The position numbers were made by a program, and so were the translations under genes. A model generated the notes under the pieces. That model did not search any database, was not told the origin of the DNA, and saw only the letters and a program-made list of their open reading frames with translations. DNA of 64,000 nt from Pseudomonas umsongensis (GTDB lineage Bacteria; Pseudomonadota; Gammaproteobacteria; Pseudomonadales; Pseudomonadaceae), in assembly GCF_002236105.1 (NCBI RefSeq), contig NZ_NIWU01000003.1, forward strand, positions 622,501 to 686,500. The letters run 5' to 3'. Shown here one piece after another: positions 34,811-44,939 of this stretch. The first letter of the stretch is position 1. Every line of letters begins with the position of its first letter.

Positions 34811-36373
34811 TCACAAATGGATGACGGCCAGGTCCAGCCGTCCGTAATCGCCTTCGCTGTGTTCCCCCTTAGGTGGCACATGGTGGGTTTTCATGACCTG
34901 GTCACCTTGCAGGGTTTCCAGATGAATATCGAAACCCCAGAGACGGTGCAGATGCTTGAGCACTTCCTCGGTGGACTCTCCCAGGGGTTTACGGTCGTGT
35001 TGTTGGTGGCGCAGGGTCAGGGAGCGATCGCCGCGCCTGTCGATGCTGTAGATCTGCACGTTGGGTTCGCGATTGCCAAGGTTGTACTGTGCCGCCAGGG
35101 TTTCACGGATGATGCGATAACCGCCTTCGTCGTGAATGGCTGGCACCAGCAGGTCGTCCTTCTGGTCGTCATCGAGAATGCTGAACAATTTCAAGTCGCG
35201 AATCACTTTGGGTGAAAGGTACTGCAGGATGAAGCTCTCATCCTTGAAGCTGCTCATGGCGAACTTGATGGCCGCGAGCCAGTCGGTGCCGGCAATGTCA
35301 GGGAACCAGCGGTAATCCTCTTCAGTAGGTTCTTCACACATGCGACGGATATCGCGGTACATGGCAAAGCCCAAGGCGTAAGGGTTGATGCCACTGTAGT
35401 AGGGGCTGTCGAAGCCAGGCTGGAAGACCACGCTGGTGTGTGATGTCAGGAACTCCATCATGAAACCGTCGGTCACCAGGCCTTCGTCGTACAGGTCGTT
35501 CATCAGGGTGTAGTGCCAGAATGTCGCCCAGCCTTCGTTCATGACCTGGGTCTGGCGCTGTGGATAAAAATACTGGGCGATCTTGCGTACGATCCGCACA
35601 ATTTCCCGCTGCCACGGCTCCAGCAGCGGTGCATGTTTTTCGATGAAGTACAGGATGTTTTCCTGCGGTTCGGCGGGGAAGCGCGCGTTGTCCTTGTCGC
35701 TGTACTTGTCCGCGCCCTTGGGTATGGTGCGCCACAGATCGTTGATCTGCTTCTGCAGATGTTCTTCCCGGTCCTTTTGCCGACGCCGTTCTTCCTCCGC
35801 GGAAATAGGATAGGGGCGTTTGTAGCGGTCCACCCCGTAGTTCATCAGCGCGTGGCAGGAGTCGAGCAAGTCTTCAACCGCATCGATGCCATGGCGCTCT
35901 TCACACTGCATGATGTACTGCTTGGCGAACACCAGGTAGTCGATGATCGAGCTGGCATCGGTCCAGGTGCGGAACAGGTAATTGCCCTTGAAAAAGCTGT
36001 TATGCCCGTAGCACGCATGCGCCACCACCAGCGCCTGCATGCAGATGGTGTTTTCCTCCATGAGGTAGGCAATGCAGGGGTCGGAGTTGATCACGATTTC
36101 ATAGGCCAGCCCCATCTGGCCGCGGGTATAGGACTTTTCCGTACTGAGGAAGTGTTTGCCATAGGACCAGTGGTGATAGCCCAGCGGCATGCCGACGGAG
36201 GCGTAGGCGTCCATCATCTGTTCGGCGGTGATCACTTCGATCTGGTTAGGGTACGTATCGAGCGCGTAGCGAGCTGCAATACGACTGATTTCACGGTCGT
36301 ACGCCTGGATCAGCTCGAACGTCCACTCCGATCCGGTGGATATGGGTTGGCGCTTCAGCTCTTTGGCGGTCAT
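34811..36373 (-). CDS. SpoVR family protein
   Basis: 520 residues matching the SpoVR/YcgB family: ARYALDTYPNQIEVITAEQM, LGYHHWSYGKHFLSTEK, HACYGHNSFFKGNYLF and MNEGWATFWHYTLMNDLYD. The clustered His and Glu residues suggest a metal site. In non-sporing bacteria the family travels with PrkA and YeaH as a stress-linked trio. It overlaps the upstream yeaH-like gene by 4 bp. The biochemical role is unknown. Confidence 0.93.
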   Translation of the reverse strand: MTAKELKRQPISTGSEWTFELIQAYDREISRIAARYALDTYPNQIEVITAEQMMDAYASVGMPLGYHHWSYGKHFLSTEKSYTRGQMGLAYEIVINSDPCIAYLMEENTICMQALVVAHACYGHNSFFKGNYLFRTWTDASSIIDYLVFAKQYIMQCEERHGIDAVEDLLDSCHALMNYGVDRYKRPYPISAEEERRRQKDREEHLQKQINDLWRTIPKGADKYSDKDNARFPAEPQENILYFIEKHAPLLEPWQREIVRIVRKIAQYFYPQRQTQVMNEGWATFWHYTLMNDLYDEGLVTDGFMMEFLTSHTSVVFQPGFDSPYYSGINPYALGFAMYRDIRRMCEEPTEEDYRWFPDIAGTDWLAAIKFAMSSFKDESFILQYLSPKVIRDLKLFSILDDDQKDDLLVPAIHDEGGYRIIRETLAAQYNLGNREPNVQIYSIDRRGDRSLTLRHQQHDRKPLGESTEEVLKHLHRLWGFDIHLETLQGDQVMKTHHVPPKGEHSEGDYGRLDLAVIHL

Positions 36374-37641
36374 GTCACTAACCTGCGCTGGAAGAGTTCA
36401 CGGAAGACCGGATAGATATCCCCGGCCGAGACCAGTTGTTGCTGGGCGAAAGTGTCGGAAAAGGCTTCGGCGATACGCTCGTACTCGAACCACAGGGCCT
36501 GGTGTTCTCGTGGAGTGATCTCAACGTAAGTGTAGTACTGCACGAATGGCATGATCTGGTTGATGAGAATGTCGCGGCAAATCGGCGAGTCGTCGTTCCA
36601 GTTGTCGCCGTCGGAGGCCTGGGCGGCGTAGATGTTCCATTCGTTGGCCGGATAGCGCTCGGCCATGATCTCCTGCATCAGCTTCAAGGCGCTGGACACA
36701 ATGGTCCCGCCGGTTTCGCGGGAGTAGAAAAACTCTTCCTCGTCCACTTCGCGAGCGCTGGTGTGGTGGCGAATGAATACCACGTCAATCTTGTCGTAGT
36801 TACGCTTGAGAAACAGGTACAGCAGGATGAAGAAGCGCTTGGCGATGTCCTTGGTCGCCTGGGTCATGGAGCCGGAAACGTCCATGAGGCAAAACATCAC
36901 CGCCTTCGAGCTGGGGTTGGGTTGTTTGATCAGCAAGTTGTACTTGAGGTCGAAGGTGTCGAGAAACGGCACGCGGTGAATGCGGGCGCTGAGTTTTTCG
37001 ATTTCTGCCTCAAGTTCCTGTATATCGCCGAAATTGTCAGGCTCTTCCTGCTTGAGTCGCAGGAGTTCTTCCTTGGCTTCGCGCAGTTTCGCCCGGCTGC
37101 TGCCCGAGAGGGCGATTCGCCGTGCATGGGCTGAGCGCAATGTGCGGATGATGTTGATCCGCGACGGGTTGCCCTCGTTGCTGATCCCCGCGCGCACTGT
37201 CTTGAAGGTGTCGGTGCCGGTCAGGTTGCGCTTGACCAGGTTCGGCAGCTCCAAGTCTTCGAACATGAATTCGAGGAATTCTTCCTGGGTGATCTGGAAG
37301 ACGAATTCGTCCATCCCTTCGCCCGAGTTACCAGCCTTGCCAGGGCCTCTGCCGCCTCCACCCCCTGGTGGGCGGGCAATGTGTTCGCCGCTGGTGAATT
37401 CCTTGTTGCCCGGGTGCACGATGGTCTGTTTGCCACCGCGACCATGGTGAAGCACCGGTTCGTCGATGTCGCGCCCCGGGATACTGATTTGCTCGCCGTG
37501 TTCCATATCGGTAATGGAGCGCCGGCTGACCGCCTCTTCGACAGCCTTTTTGATGTGATCACGGTAACGCCGCAGAAATCGTTGGCGGTTTACCGTGCTC
37601 TTGTTCTTGCCATTGAGACGTCGGTCGATCACATAGCTCAT
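36370..37641 (-). CDS. DUF444 / YeaH-YhbH family protein with VWA-like motif
   Basis: 423 residues. MSYVIDRRLNGKNKSTVNRQ is the typical start; a glycine-rich stretch (PPGGGGGRGPGKAG) lies near residue 95. MFCLMDVSGSMTQATKDIAK is a MIDAS-type von Willebrand A motif. YeaH is needed with the kinase YeaG (PrkA) for some stress responses in E. coli. It is between prkA and the SpoVR gene and overlaps the latter by 4 bp. Confidence 0.93.
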   Translation of the reverse strand: MSYVIDRRLNGKNKSTVNRQRFLRRYRDHIKKAVEEAVSRRSITDMEHGEQISIPGRDIDEPVLHHGRGGKQTIVHPGNKEFTSGEHIARPPGGGGGRGPGKAGNSGEGMDEFVFQITQEEFLEFMFEDLELPNLVKRNLTGTDTFKTVRAGISNEGNPSRINIIRTLRSAHARRIALSGSSRAKLREAKEELLRLKQEEPDNFGDIQELEAEIEKLSARIHRVPFLDTFDLKYNLLIKQPNPSSKAVMFCLMDVSGSMTQATKDIAKRFFILLYLFLKRNYDKIDVVFIRHHTSAREVDEEEFFYSRETGGTIVSSALKLMQEIMAERYPANEWNIYAAQASDGDNWNDDSPICRDILINQIMPFVQYYTYVEITPREHQALWFEYERIAEAFSDTFAQQQLVSAGDIYPVFRELFQRRLVT

Positions 37642-37845
37642 GACTGCTCCTTAGAAGCTGTCCTGAAAGGGGCGAGCGGTGATGCAGCATCGGACCGAGA
37701 GCCAGGGGATATTCAACGCTCCCCCAAGCGCTTTGGATGCTGCCTGAACTCGCTACCGACTTTCGAACACCTTCCAGAGGCCTGTGTATCAGAAAAAGCA
37801 CGCACAGGTCTCTGGCTGACGACAACCGGTCTGACCGGCAGCGGG

Positions 37846-39768
37846 TTATTGTGATTTTCTGACCCGCAGGTACCACTCGGACAGCAGCCGTACCTGTTTG
37901 TCGGTGTAACCCCGCTCGACCATCCGTGTGACGAAGTCGTTGTGTTTCTGCTGGTCCTCTTTGCTGGCCTTGGCGTTGAAGCTGATAACTGGCAGCAGGT
38001 CTTCGGTGTTGGAGAACATTTTCTTCTCGATGACCACCCGCAGTTTTTCGTAGCTGAGCCAGGTCGGGTTCTTGCCGTTGTTGTTGGCACGGGCACGCAG
38101 CACGAAGTTGACGATTTCGTTGCGGAAATCCTTCGGATTGCTGATGCCGGCCGGTTTTTCGATTTTCTCCAACTCTTCGTTCAATGCTACGCGGTTGAGG
38201 ATCTCGCCGGTTTCCGGGTCTCGGTACTCCTGGTCCTGAATCCAGAAATCCGCGTACAGCACATAACGATCGAAGATGTTCTGGCCGTACTCGCTGTAGG
38301 ACTCGAGGTAGGCGGTCTGGATCTCCTTGCCGATAAATTCGATGTACCGCGGTGCCAGGTACTCCTTGAGGAAGCGCAGGTAGCGTTCGCGGGTTTCGGC
38401 CTGGAACTGTTCCTGTTCGATCTGTTGCTCCAGCACGTAGAGCAGGTGCACCGGGTTGGCAGCGATTTCGTGGGGATCGAAGTTGAAGACCTTGGAAAGG
38501 ATCTTGAACGCGAAGCGGGTGGACAGGCCGTTCATGCCTTCATCGACGCCGGCGTTGTCACGATATTCCTGGATCGACTTGGCCTTCGGATCGGTGTCCT
38601 TGAGGTTTTCGCCGTCATACACACGCATCTTGGAGTAGATGTTGGAGTTTTCCGGCTCCTTCAGGCGTGACAACACGGTGAACTGGGCGAGCATTTTCAA
38701 GGTGTCGGGCGCGCAATGGGCCTTGGCCAGCGAGCTGTTGAACAGCAACTTGTCGTAGATCTTCACTTCGTCGCTGACCCGCAGGCAGTACGGCACCTTG
38801 ACGATGTAGATCCGGTCGATGAACGCTTCGTTGTTCTTGTTGTTACGGAAGGTATGCCATTCCGATTCGTTGGAGTGGGCCAGCAGGATCCCGGTAAACG
38901 GAATCGCCCCGAGGCCTTCGGTGCTGTTGTAGTTGCCTTCCTGGGTGGCCGTCAGCAAGGGGTGCAGTACCTTGATCGGGGCCTTGAACATTTCGACGAA
39001 CTCCATCAGGCCCTGGTTGGCCCGGCACAGTGCGCCCGAATAGCTGTAGGCGTCGGCGTCGTTCTGCGGGAATTCTTCCAGTTTGCGGATATCGACCTTG
39101 CCCACCAGTGCCGAGATGTCCTGGTTGTTTTCATCTCCCGGCTCGGTCTTGGCCACGGCGATCTGATTCAGGATCGACGGATAGAGCTTGACCACGCGGA
39201 ACTGGCTGATGTCGCCGCCGAATTCGGCCAGGCGCTTGGTGGCCCATGGCGACATGATGGTGTTGAGGTAGCGCCGTGGGATGCCGAAGTCTTCCTCGAG
39301 GATCGCACCATCTTCAGTGGCGTTGAACAGACCCAGGGGCGATTCGAATACTGGCGAGCCCTTGATCGCGTAGAAGGGCACTTTTTCCATCAGTTGTTTG
39401 AGTTTTTCGGCCAGGGACGACTTACCGCCGCCGACGGGGCCGAGCAGGTAAAGGATCTGTTTCTTCTCTTCCAGGCCTTGGGCGGCATGGCGGAAATACG
39501 ACACGATCTGGTCGATGCATTCTTCCATCCCGTGGAAGTCCTCAAAGGCCGGGTAGCGACGGATTACCTTGTTGGAGAAGATTCGCGACAGCCTCGAGTT
39601 GGTCGAGGTGTCGAGCAGCTCCGGTTCACCGATGGCCAGCAACAGACGCTCGGCTGCGGAAACGTAGGCGCTACGGTCCTTTTTGCACAACTCCAGATAC
39701 TCTTGCAGAGAGAGTTCTTCCTGGCGTGTGGACTCGAAACGTTGTTGGAAGTGGCTAAAGATACTCAT
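37846..39768 (-). CDS. prkA: PrkA/YeaG serine protein kinase
   Basis: 640 residues. The AAA-like P-loop is in YLLGPVGGGKSSLAEKL (about residues 110-126), and the C-terminal PrkA domain follows. The N-terminus MSIFSHFQQRFESTRQEELS and the Walker B region fit the family. The protein is a stress-induced Ser/Thr kinase or protease-like ATPase in other bacteria. It heads the cluster prkA-yeaH-spoVR on the reverse strand, with about 200 bp to the next gene. Confidence 0.95.
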   Translation of the reverse strand: MSIFSHFQQRFESTRQEELSLQEYLELCKKDRSAYVSAAERLLLAIGEPELLDTSTNSRLSRIFSNKVIRRYPAFEDFHGMEECIDQIVSYFRHAAQGLEEKKQILYLLGPVGGGKSSLAEKLKQLMEKVPFYAIKGSPVFESPLGLFNATEDGAILEEDFGIPRRYLNTIMSPWATKRLAEFGGDISQFRVVKLYPSILNQIAVAKTEPGDENNQDISALVGKVDIRKLEEFPQNDADAYSYSGALCRANQGLMEFVEMFKAPIKVLHPLLTATQEGNYNSTEGLGAIPFTGILLAHSNESEWHTFRNNKNNEAFIDRIYIVKVPYCLRVSDEVKIYDKLLFNSSLAKAHCAPDTLKMLAQFTVLSRLKEPENSNIYSKMRVYDGENLKDTDPKAKSIQEYRDNAGVDEGMNGLSTRFAFKILSKVFNFDPHEIAANPVHLLYVLEQQIEQEQFQAETRERYLRFLKEYLAPRYIEFIGKEIQTAYLESYSEYGQNIFDRYVLYADFWIQDQEYRDPETGEILNRVALNEELEKIEKPAGISNPKDFRNEIVNFVLRARANNNGKNPTWLSYEKLRVVIEKKMFSNTEDLLPVISFNAKASKEDQQKHNDFVTRMVERGYTDKQVRLLSEWYLRVRKSQ

Positions 39769-40065
39769 GACGTCACCTCGCTCGATACGTGGAGCCGACG
39801 CCGGATCACTCAGTCGATGCTGGCAGCAACCGAACAGGCGGTCGCTGTTTACCCCCCAGAACTCTTTCGGAGCTGACTACCCCGAAAGCTACTCCCGATG
39901 ACCCGTGCGCCGGTGTACCGGCTCTCCCCTGTTTTGGATGGCCTGCGCTTAAGGATAGTTGGGAATTTGGGAGGTAAAGGCGAGATACGTAATTAGTTGT
40001 GGCAGACCGTTCGTCTGCCACCGCGCTAGCCCGCAGGGGGCGGGGCCTTGCGCATGACAAAAAAA

Positions 40066-40395
40066 TTATTCGGTGGTGCCTTGCGCTGTTTCTGAAGGAA
40101 AAGTCGTACGCCATAGCTCGAATCCGCCGTCCATGCTGTAGACGTCGGAAAAACCCTGGCTGATCAGGTAGGCGGCGGCACCCTGGCTGGAGTTGCCGTG
40201 ATAACAAACCACCACGGTAGGTGCGTCCAGATCAGCACCCTGGATGAAGGCGTGCAGGGAGTGGTTGTCCAGATGCTTCGAGCCGCTGATGTGCAGGGCG
40301 GCGAAGGTTGCAGGGTCACGGACGTCGACCACCACTGCGCCCTGTTCGCGCAGGGCCTGGGCCTGTTCCGGGGGGATACGTTTGAATTCGCTCAT
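40066..40395 (-). CDS. glpE: Thiosulfate sulfurtransferase GlpE (single-domain rhodanese)
   Basis: 109 residues. The active-site loop VVVCYHGNSSQGAA has the catalytic Cys64, close to Cys65 of E. coli GlpE. VVVDVRDPATFAALHI is the rhodanese CH2A-like motif. It transfers sulfur from thiosulfate to cyanide or thiols. It lies 33 bp after apaH on the same strand. Confidence 0.93.
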   Translation of the reverse strand: MSEFKRIPPEQAQALREQGAVVVDVRDPATFAALHISGSKHLDNHSLHAFIQGADLDAPTVVVCYHGNSSQGAAAYLISQGFSDVYSMDGGFELWRTTFPSETAQGTTE

Positions 40396-40428
40396 GGCGG
40401 GCTCCTGTGGCTCGGCAGAAAGTGCAGT

Positions 40429-41313
40429 CTAGCGCGGGGCGCTGGCTGGCGATGGTTCGGAAATCTGTGGGGCGACTGGCGGCTCTGCGGTATGGCCGTG
40501 TTCGTCGCATTTGCAGGCCAGGCGTTCACCCGTGTCGACATTCATCAGGGTCAGGGCACCGCCCCAGACACAGCCAGTGTCGAGGGCCGAGATGCCCGGC
40601 TCCTGGATCTTGCCTTCCAGTGCTGCCCAGTGCCCGAAGATGATCTTCACGTCCCTGGTCTTGCGTTCCTTGTGCTGGAACCACGGCTTGAAGCCTGCAG
40701 GTGCCGTGCCCAGACCTTCCTTGCTCTTGAGGTCGAGTTTGCCCTCGGCCGTACAGAAGCGCATGCGCGTGAAATAGTTGGTAATCACCCGCAGGCGCGT
40801 GACGCCCTTGAGGTCGCTGTCCCATTTCGCCGGATCGTTACCGTACATGCCATCGAGGTAAGGCGGCAGCAGGTTGTCATCGCGCAGGGCCGTCTCGACT
40901 TCGGCGGCGTATTTCAATGCTTTGCGCAGCGACCATTGTGGCGGAATGCCAGCATGTACCATCGCCACGTTGCGCTGCTCGTCGTAGTGCATGAGTTTTT
41001 GCTGGCGCAGCCATTCCAGCAGCTCGGCGCTATCCGGGGCTTCGATAATCTCGCGCAGGGTATCGGCCTTCTTCAGGCGCTCGATATTCTTGCCGGCCGC
41101 CAGCAGGTGCAGGTCGTGGTTGCCGAGCACGCACACCAGTGAGTGACGGATGCTATAGAGGAAGCGCAAGGTTTCCAGCGACTGCGGGCCGCGGTTGACC
41201 AGGTCGCCTACCAGCCACAGACGATCTGTTGCCGGGTCGAAGGCAACCTTCTTGAGCAGGCATTGCAAGGCATCGAGGCAGCCTTGCAGGTCGCCGACGG
41301 CATAGGTTGCCAT
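40429..41313 (-). CDS. apaH: Symmetrical bis(5'-nucleosyl)-tetraphosphatase
   Basis: 294 residues. The metallophosphatase motifs are in place: YAVGDLQGCLDAL (D-x-H-like GD motif), LVGDLVNRGPQSLE and CVLGNHDLHLLA. ApaH splits Ap4A to two ADP and also removes Np4 caps from RNA. Its start overlaps the apaG stop by one base, and the run lptD-surA-pdxA-rsmA-apaG-apaH is conserved in gammaproteobacteria. Confidence 0.96.
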   Translation of the reverse strand: MATYAVGDLQGCLDALQCLLKKVAFDPATDRLWLVGDLVNRGPQSLETLRFLYSIRHSLVCVLGNHDLHLLAAGKNIERLKKADTLREIIEAPDSAELLEWLRQQKLMHYDEQRNVAMVHAGIPPQWSLRKALKYAAEVETALRDDNLLPPYLDGMYGNDPAKWDSDLKGVTRLRVITNYFTRMRFCTAEGKLDLKSKEGLGTAPAGFKPWFQHKERKTRDVKIIFGHWAALEGKIQEPGISALDTGCVWGGALTLMNVDTGERLACKCDEHGHTAEPPVAPQISEPSPASAPR

Positions 41314-41693
41314 CAGTGCAAGGCTCCGGGGACCGCCAGGCGGAATGGGGCGATGATGGCCTCGAAATGCTTGCCGTCGTCGGCGCGCATCTCGTAGGTG
41401 CCTTGCATGGTGCCGACTTTGGATGTCATGACGGTGCCGCTGCTGTAGGTATGGCTCTTACCCGGTTCAATCAGCGGTTGCTGGCCAACTACGCCCGCGC
41501 CGCGAACTTCCTCGACATGCCCATCGCCATCGGTGATGACCCAATGCCGTGACAACAGTTGGGCCGGTAGCAGGCCGTTATTTCGCACGGTGATGGTGTA
41601 CGCGAAGGCAAAACGCTCTTGCTCGGGTTGTGATTGTTCTGCCAGATAGCGGGTGACGACGCTGACGTCGACCTGATAACGAGGATCGGACAT
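41313..41693 (-). CDS. apaG: Co2+/Mg2+ efflux protein ApaG family
   Basis: 126 residues, a single fibronectin-III-like ApaG domain: RFAFAYTITVRNNG, HWVITDGDGHVEEVRGAGVV, GTMQGTYEMRADDGKHFE. The molecular role is uncertain. It is located between rsmA and apaH. Confidence 0.95.
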   Translation of the reverse strand: MSDPRYQVDVSVVTRYLAEQSQPEQERFAFAYTITVRNNGLLPAQLLSRHWVITDGDGHVEEVRGAGVVGQQPLIEPGKSHTYSSGTVMTSKVGTMQGTYEMRADDGKHFEAIIAPFRLAVPGALH

Positions 41694-41815
41694 GCAAAAG
41701 GGCCTTAAAAACGAAGCGGAACGCGGGACGTAGCTGATAAGTCAGTCTAGGCCAGGTATCGGATAGTAAACCAGACATGGGCGCTGGTGTCCTACCCGAT
41801 AACGCTTCAGTTCTG

Positions 41816-42634
41816 TCAGGCGTCCGCGGCTTTCTGTAGGGCTTGTTCGCTGAGCTTGTCAGCAAGGCGTACGAACGCCGCCAGATCGAGCTGCTCGGGA
41901 CGCAAGCTGCCATCGACGCCGGCGGCTTCGATTTCGGCGTTGCTCAGCAGTAGCTTGAGTGTGTTGCGCAGGGTCTTGCGGCGCTGGTTGAAAGCCTCGC
42001 GCACTACGCGCTCAAGCAGGCGGTGATCCTTGGCCGGGTGCGGCAGTACTGCATGGGGCACCAGGCGCACGATGGCCGAGTCGACTTTTGGTGGCGGGTT
42101 GAACGCGCCAGGACCTACGTTGAACAGGTGCTCGACCCGGCAGTGGTACTGGACCATGATCGACAGTCGGCCCCAATCACCGCCGCCAGGCCCTGCCGCC
42201 AGACGCTCGACCACTTCTTTTTGCAGCATGAAGTGCATGTCGCGAATCAGGTGGGCGTTGTGCAGCAGGTGGAAAATCAGCGGTGTAGAGATGTTGTATG
42301 GCAGGTTGCCGACTACGCGCAGGCTGCCAGGTGCCGCATTCAAACTGGTGAAATCGAACTTCAGCGCATCACCCTGATGCAGGTTGAAGTTGCTCTTGCC
42401 AGCGAACTGCTGGTTGAGGATCGGGATCAGGTCCTTGTCCAGTTCCACAACGTCGAGCTGGGCGCCGCTGCTGAGCAGGCCCTGGGTCAGCGCGCCCTGG
42501 CCAGGGCCGATTTCCAGTAGGCGGTCTTCGGTCTTGGCATGGATGGAGCGCAGGATGCGGTCGATAACGCCGGCATCGTGCAGAAAGTTCTGGCCAAAGC
42601 GCTTGCGCGCCTTGTGTTGGTATTGCTCGGTCAT
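41816..42634 (-). CDS. rsmA: 16S rRNA (A1518/A1519-N6) dimethyltransferase
   Basis: 272 residues. HKARKRFGQNFLHDAGVIDR is the family start; LEIGPGQGALTQGLL binds AdoMet; NLPYNISTPLIFHLL is the catalytic NLPY motif. It dimethylates two adenines near the 3' end of 16S rRNA. Its start overlaps the pdxA stop by 4 bp. Confidence 0.97.
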   Translation of the reverse strand: MTEQYQHKARKRFGQNFLHDAGVIDRILRSIHAKTEDRLLEIGPGQGALTQGLLSSGAQLDVVELDKDLIPILNQQFAGKSNFNLHQGDALKFDFTSLNAAPGSLRVVGNLPYNISTPLIFHLLHNAHLIRDMHFMLQKEVVERLAAGPGGGDWGRLSIMVQYHCRVEHLFNVGPGAFNPPPKVDSAIVRLVPHAVLPHPAKDHRLLERVVREAFNQRRKTLRNTLKLLLSNAEIEAAGVDGSLRPEQLDLAAFVRLADKLSEQALQKAADA

Positions 42635-43620
42635 AAACGGGTCTCGGCCATCTGGTAGGCGGTTTCCAGGGCGACTTGCAGGCTGCCGGTGTCGATCTTG
42701 CCGCTACCGGCCAGGTCCAGGGCGGTGCCGTGGTCGACCGAGGTGCGGATGATCGGCAAGCCGAGAGTCACATTGACTGCTGCGCCAAAGCCTTTGTATT
42801 TCAGCACAGGCAGGCCCTGGTCGTGGTACATCGCCAGCACTGCATCGCAGTGCTCCAGATATTTGGGGGTAAACAGAGTGTCGGCGGGCAGTGGGCCGCG
42901 TAGGTCCATGCCTTCGCCGCGAAGGCGCTCTAGTGTGGGTTCGATGATATCGATTTCTTCATGGCCCAGGTGTCCGCCTTCACCGGCATGGGGGTTGAGC
43001 CCACAGACCAGGATGCGTGGCTGGGCGATGCCGAACTTTTCTTTCAGGTCGGTGTGCAGGATTCGCGTCACCCGCTCCAGACGCTCCGGCGTGATCGCAT
43101 CGGCAATCTCGCGCAGCGGCAGGTGGGTGGTGACCAGCGCCACGCGCAGACCACGGGTGGCGAGCATCATGACCACTTGCGCGGTATGGGTCAGGTCGGC
43201 GAGGAATTCCGTGTGCCCGGAAAAAGCGATACCGGACTCATTGATCACGCCTTTGTGCACCGGAGCGGTGATCATGCCGGCAAAATGCCCGTCCAGGCAG
43301 CCCTGGCCAGCGCGGGTAAGGGTTTCCAGGACGAAAGCGGCGTTGGCCTTGTCCAGTTGCCCGGCGACCACCTTGGCATTGAGCGGGGTATCCCACACAT
43401 ACAGGCTGTTGGCGGGAGCGGGAGCATCCGGCCAGTTGTCCGGCGTGACGGGTAGCACATCGACGGCCACGCCCAACTGCGCGGCCCGCTCAAGGAGCAG
43501 GTCGCGGCTGGTAATGGCTATCAGGGGGTGCGGCTGGGCGTGCGCGGCGAGCAGCAGGCACAGGTCGGGACCTATGCCGGCCGGTTCGCCGGGTGTCAGC
43601 GCGAAACGCTTGGGTTTCAC
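42631..43620 (-). CDS. pdxA: 4-hydroxythreonine-4-phosphate dehydrogenase
   Basis: 329 residues. FALTPGEPAGIGPDLCLLLA is the PdxA N-terminus; SGHTEFLADLTH and CGLNPHAGEGGHLGHEE carry the metal-binding His residues. It acts in the DXP-dependent pyridoxal phosphate pathway. It overlaps surA by 4 bp and rsmA by 4 bp, so translation is likely coupled. Confidence 0.97.
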   Translation of the reverse strand: MKPKRFALTPGEPAGIGPDLCLLLAAHAQPHPLIAITSRDLLLERAAQLGVAVDVLPVTPDNWPDAPAPANSLYVWDTPLNAKVVAGQLDKANAAFVLETLTRAGQGCLDGHFAGMITAPVHKGVINESGIAFSGHTEFLADLTHTAQVVMMLATRGLRVALVTTHLPLREIADAITPERLERVTRILHTDLKEKFGIAQPRILVCGLNPHAGEGGHLGHEEIDIIEPTLERLRGEGMDLRGPLPADTLFTPKYLEHCDAVLAMYHDQGLPVLKYKGFGAAVNVTLGLPIIRTSVDHGTALDLAGSGKIDTGSLQVALETAYQMAETRL

Positions 43621-44939
43621 TGTGCTGCCTGGTCGGCGCCAGGGAGTTTGATTTCCACATACGCTTCGTCACGGATCTGACGCAGCCAGGTTTGCAGCTC
43701 TTCGTCGTACTTGCGATTACGCAGCACGGTCATCGCTTGCTGTTCGCGAGCCTGGGTCGTGCTGTCGGTGGCGCGACGACCAAGGACTTCCAGCACGTGC
43801 CAGCCGTATTGGGTCTGGAATGGCTTGGACAGCTGACCTTGCGGGGTCTTGGCCATCACTTCGCGGAACTCCGGAACCAGTACATTCGGGTCGATCCAGT
43901 TCAGGTCGCCGCCATTGAGGGCGGAACCCGGATCTTCCGAGAAGCTTTTCGCCAGTTCGCCGAAATCTTCGCCTGCTTCGATGCGGGCGTAGAGCGACTC
44001 GGCCAGGGCCTTGGTCTTTGCTTCGTCACGGATCGGGCTTGGTTTGACCAGGATGTGGCGTACGTGCACTTCGTCACGCACTTGCGCCTCACCGCCACGC
44101 TTGTCGGTGATCTTCAGGATGATGAAGCCCCCCGGCGTGCGCATCGGTTGGGTGATGTCGCCCACAGCCATGGTACTCAGCAGGCGATCGAAGGGTGGCG
44201 GCAGTTGAGCGGCTTTACGCCAGCCCATGTCGCCACCTTCCAGTGCGGTTTCGCTGGCGGACTTGGCGATTGCCAGTTGACCGAAGTCAGCGCCTTGCTT
44301 GAGCTGCTGGTAAACCGCGTCGGCCTGCTTGGCGGCATTCTGGATGGCGTCGGAGTTGGCGCTTTCCGGCGTAGGAATCAGGATGTTGGCCAGGCGGAAT
44401 TCTTCGGACAGCTGCATTTTGCCAAGATCCGAGGCCAGGAAGTTCTTCACTTCCTGTTCGGAGACCTGGATGCGTTCGGCAACGCGGCGCTGACGCACAC
44501 GGCTGATGACCATTTCGCGGCGAATCTGGTCACGTGCGTCGTCGTAGGACAGGCCGTCACGCGTCAGGGCGGCGCGGAACTGCTCGACCGACATGTTGTT
44601 GCGCTGGGCAATCGTGCCGACGGCCTGGTTCAGTTCTTCATCGGTAATGCGGATGCCGGAGCGCTCGCCGATCTGCAGTTGCAGGTTCTCGACGATCAGG
44701 CGCTCAAGCACCTGTTGCTCCAATACGCTGGCCGGTGGCACGGCGGTGCCGCGCTTGGCGATGGTTTGCTGGACTTCATGGACCCGTTGGTCCAGTTGGC
44801 TCTGCATGACCACGTCGTTGTCGACAATGGCCACCACTTTATCGATGGACTGTACCGCGGCGTTGGCCGCGGTACCCAGGAACAGCGCGCCCAGCAACAG
44901 CGGGCGCAGACAATCAGAAAGCTTGGTCTTCACGTTCAC
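43617..44939 (-). CDS. surA: Periplasmic chaperone/peptidyl-prolyl isomerase SurA
   Basis: 440 residues with a signal peptide (LLLGALFLGTAANA) and two parvulin domains: VRHILVKPSPIRDEAKTKAL near 285, and an earlier one near 175. SurA escorts outer-membrane proteins, including LptD, through the periplasm. Start is GTG at 44939 (AAGG five bases upstream) or GTG 44933. It overlaps the end of lptD by 26 bp. Confidence 0.95.
   Translation of the reverse strand: MNVKTKLSDCLRPLLLGALFLGTAANAAVQSIDKVVAIVDNDVVMQSQLDQRVHEVQQTIAKRGTAVPPASVLEQQVLERLIVENLQLQIGERSGIRITDEELNQAVGTIAQRNNMSVEQFRAALTRDGLSYDDARDQIRREMVISRVRQRRVAERIQVSEQEVKNFLASDLGKMQLSEEFRLANILIPTPESANSDAIQNAAKQADAVYQQLKQGADFGQLAIAKSASETALEGGDMGWRKAAQLPPPFDRLLSTMAVGDITQPMRTPGGFIILKITDKRGGEAQVRDEVHVRHILVKPSPIRDEAKTKALAESLYARIEAGEDFGELAKSFSEDPGSALNGGDLNWIDPNVLVPEFREVMAKTPQGQLSKPFQTQYGWHVLEVLGRRATDSTTQAREQQAMTVLRNRKYDEELQTWLRQIRDEAYVEIKLPGADQAAQ

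Noticed and set aside
33929..35215. 428-codon plus-strand frame
   Set aside because: Spans cca and the SpoVR gene in antisense; no domain seen.
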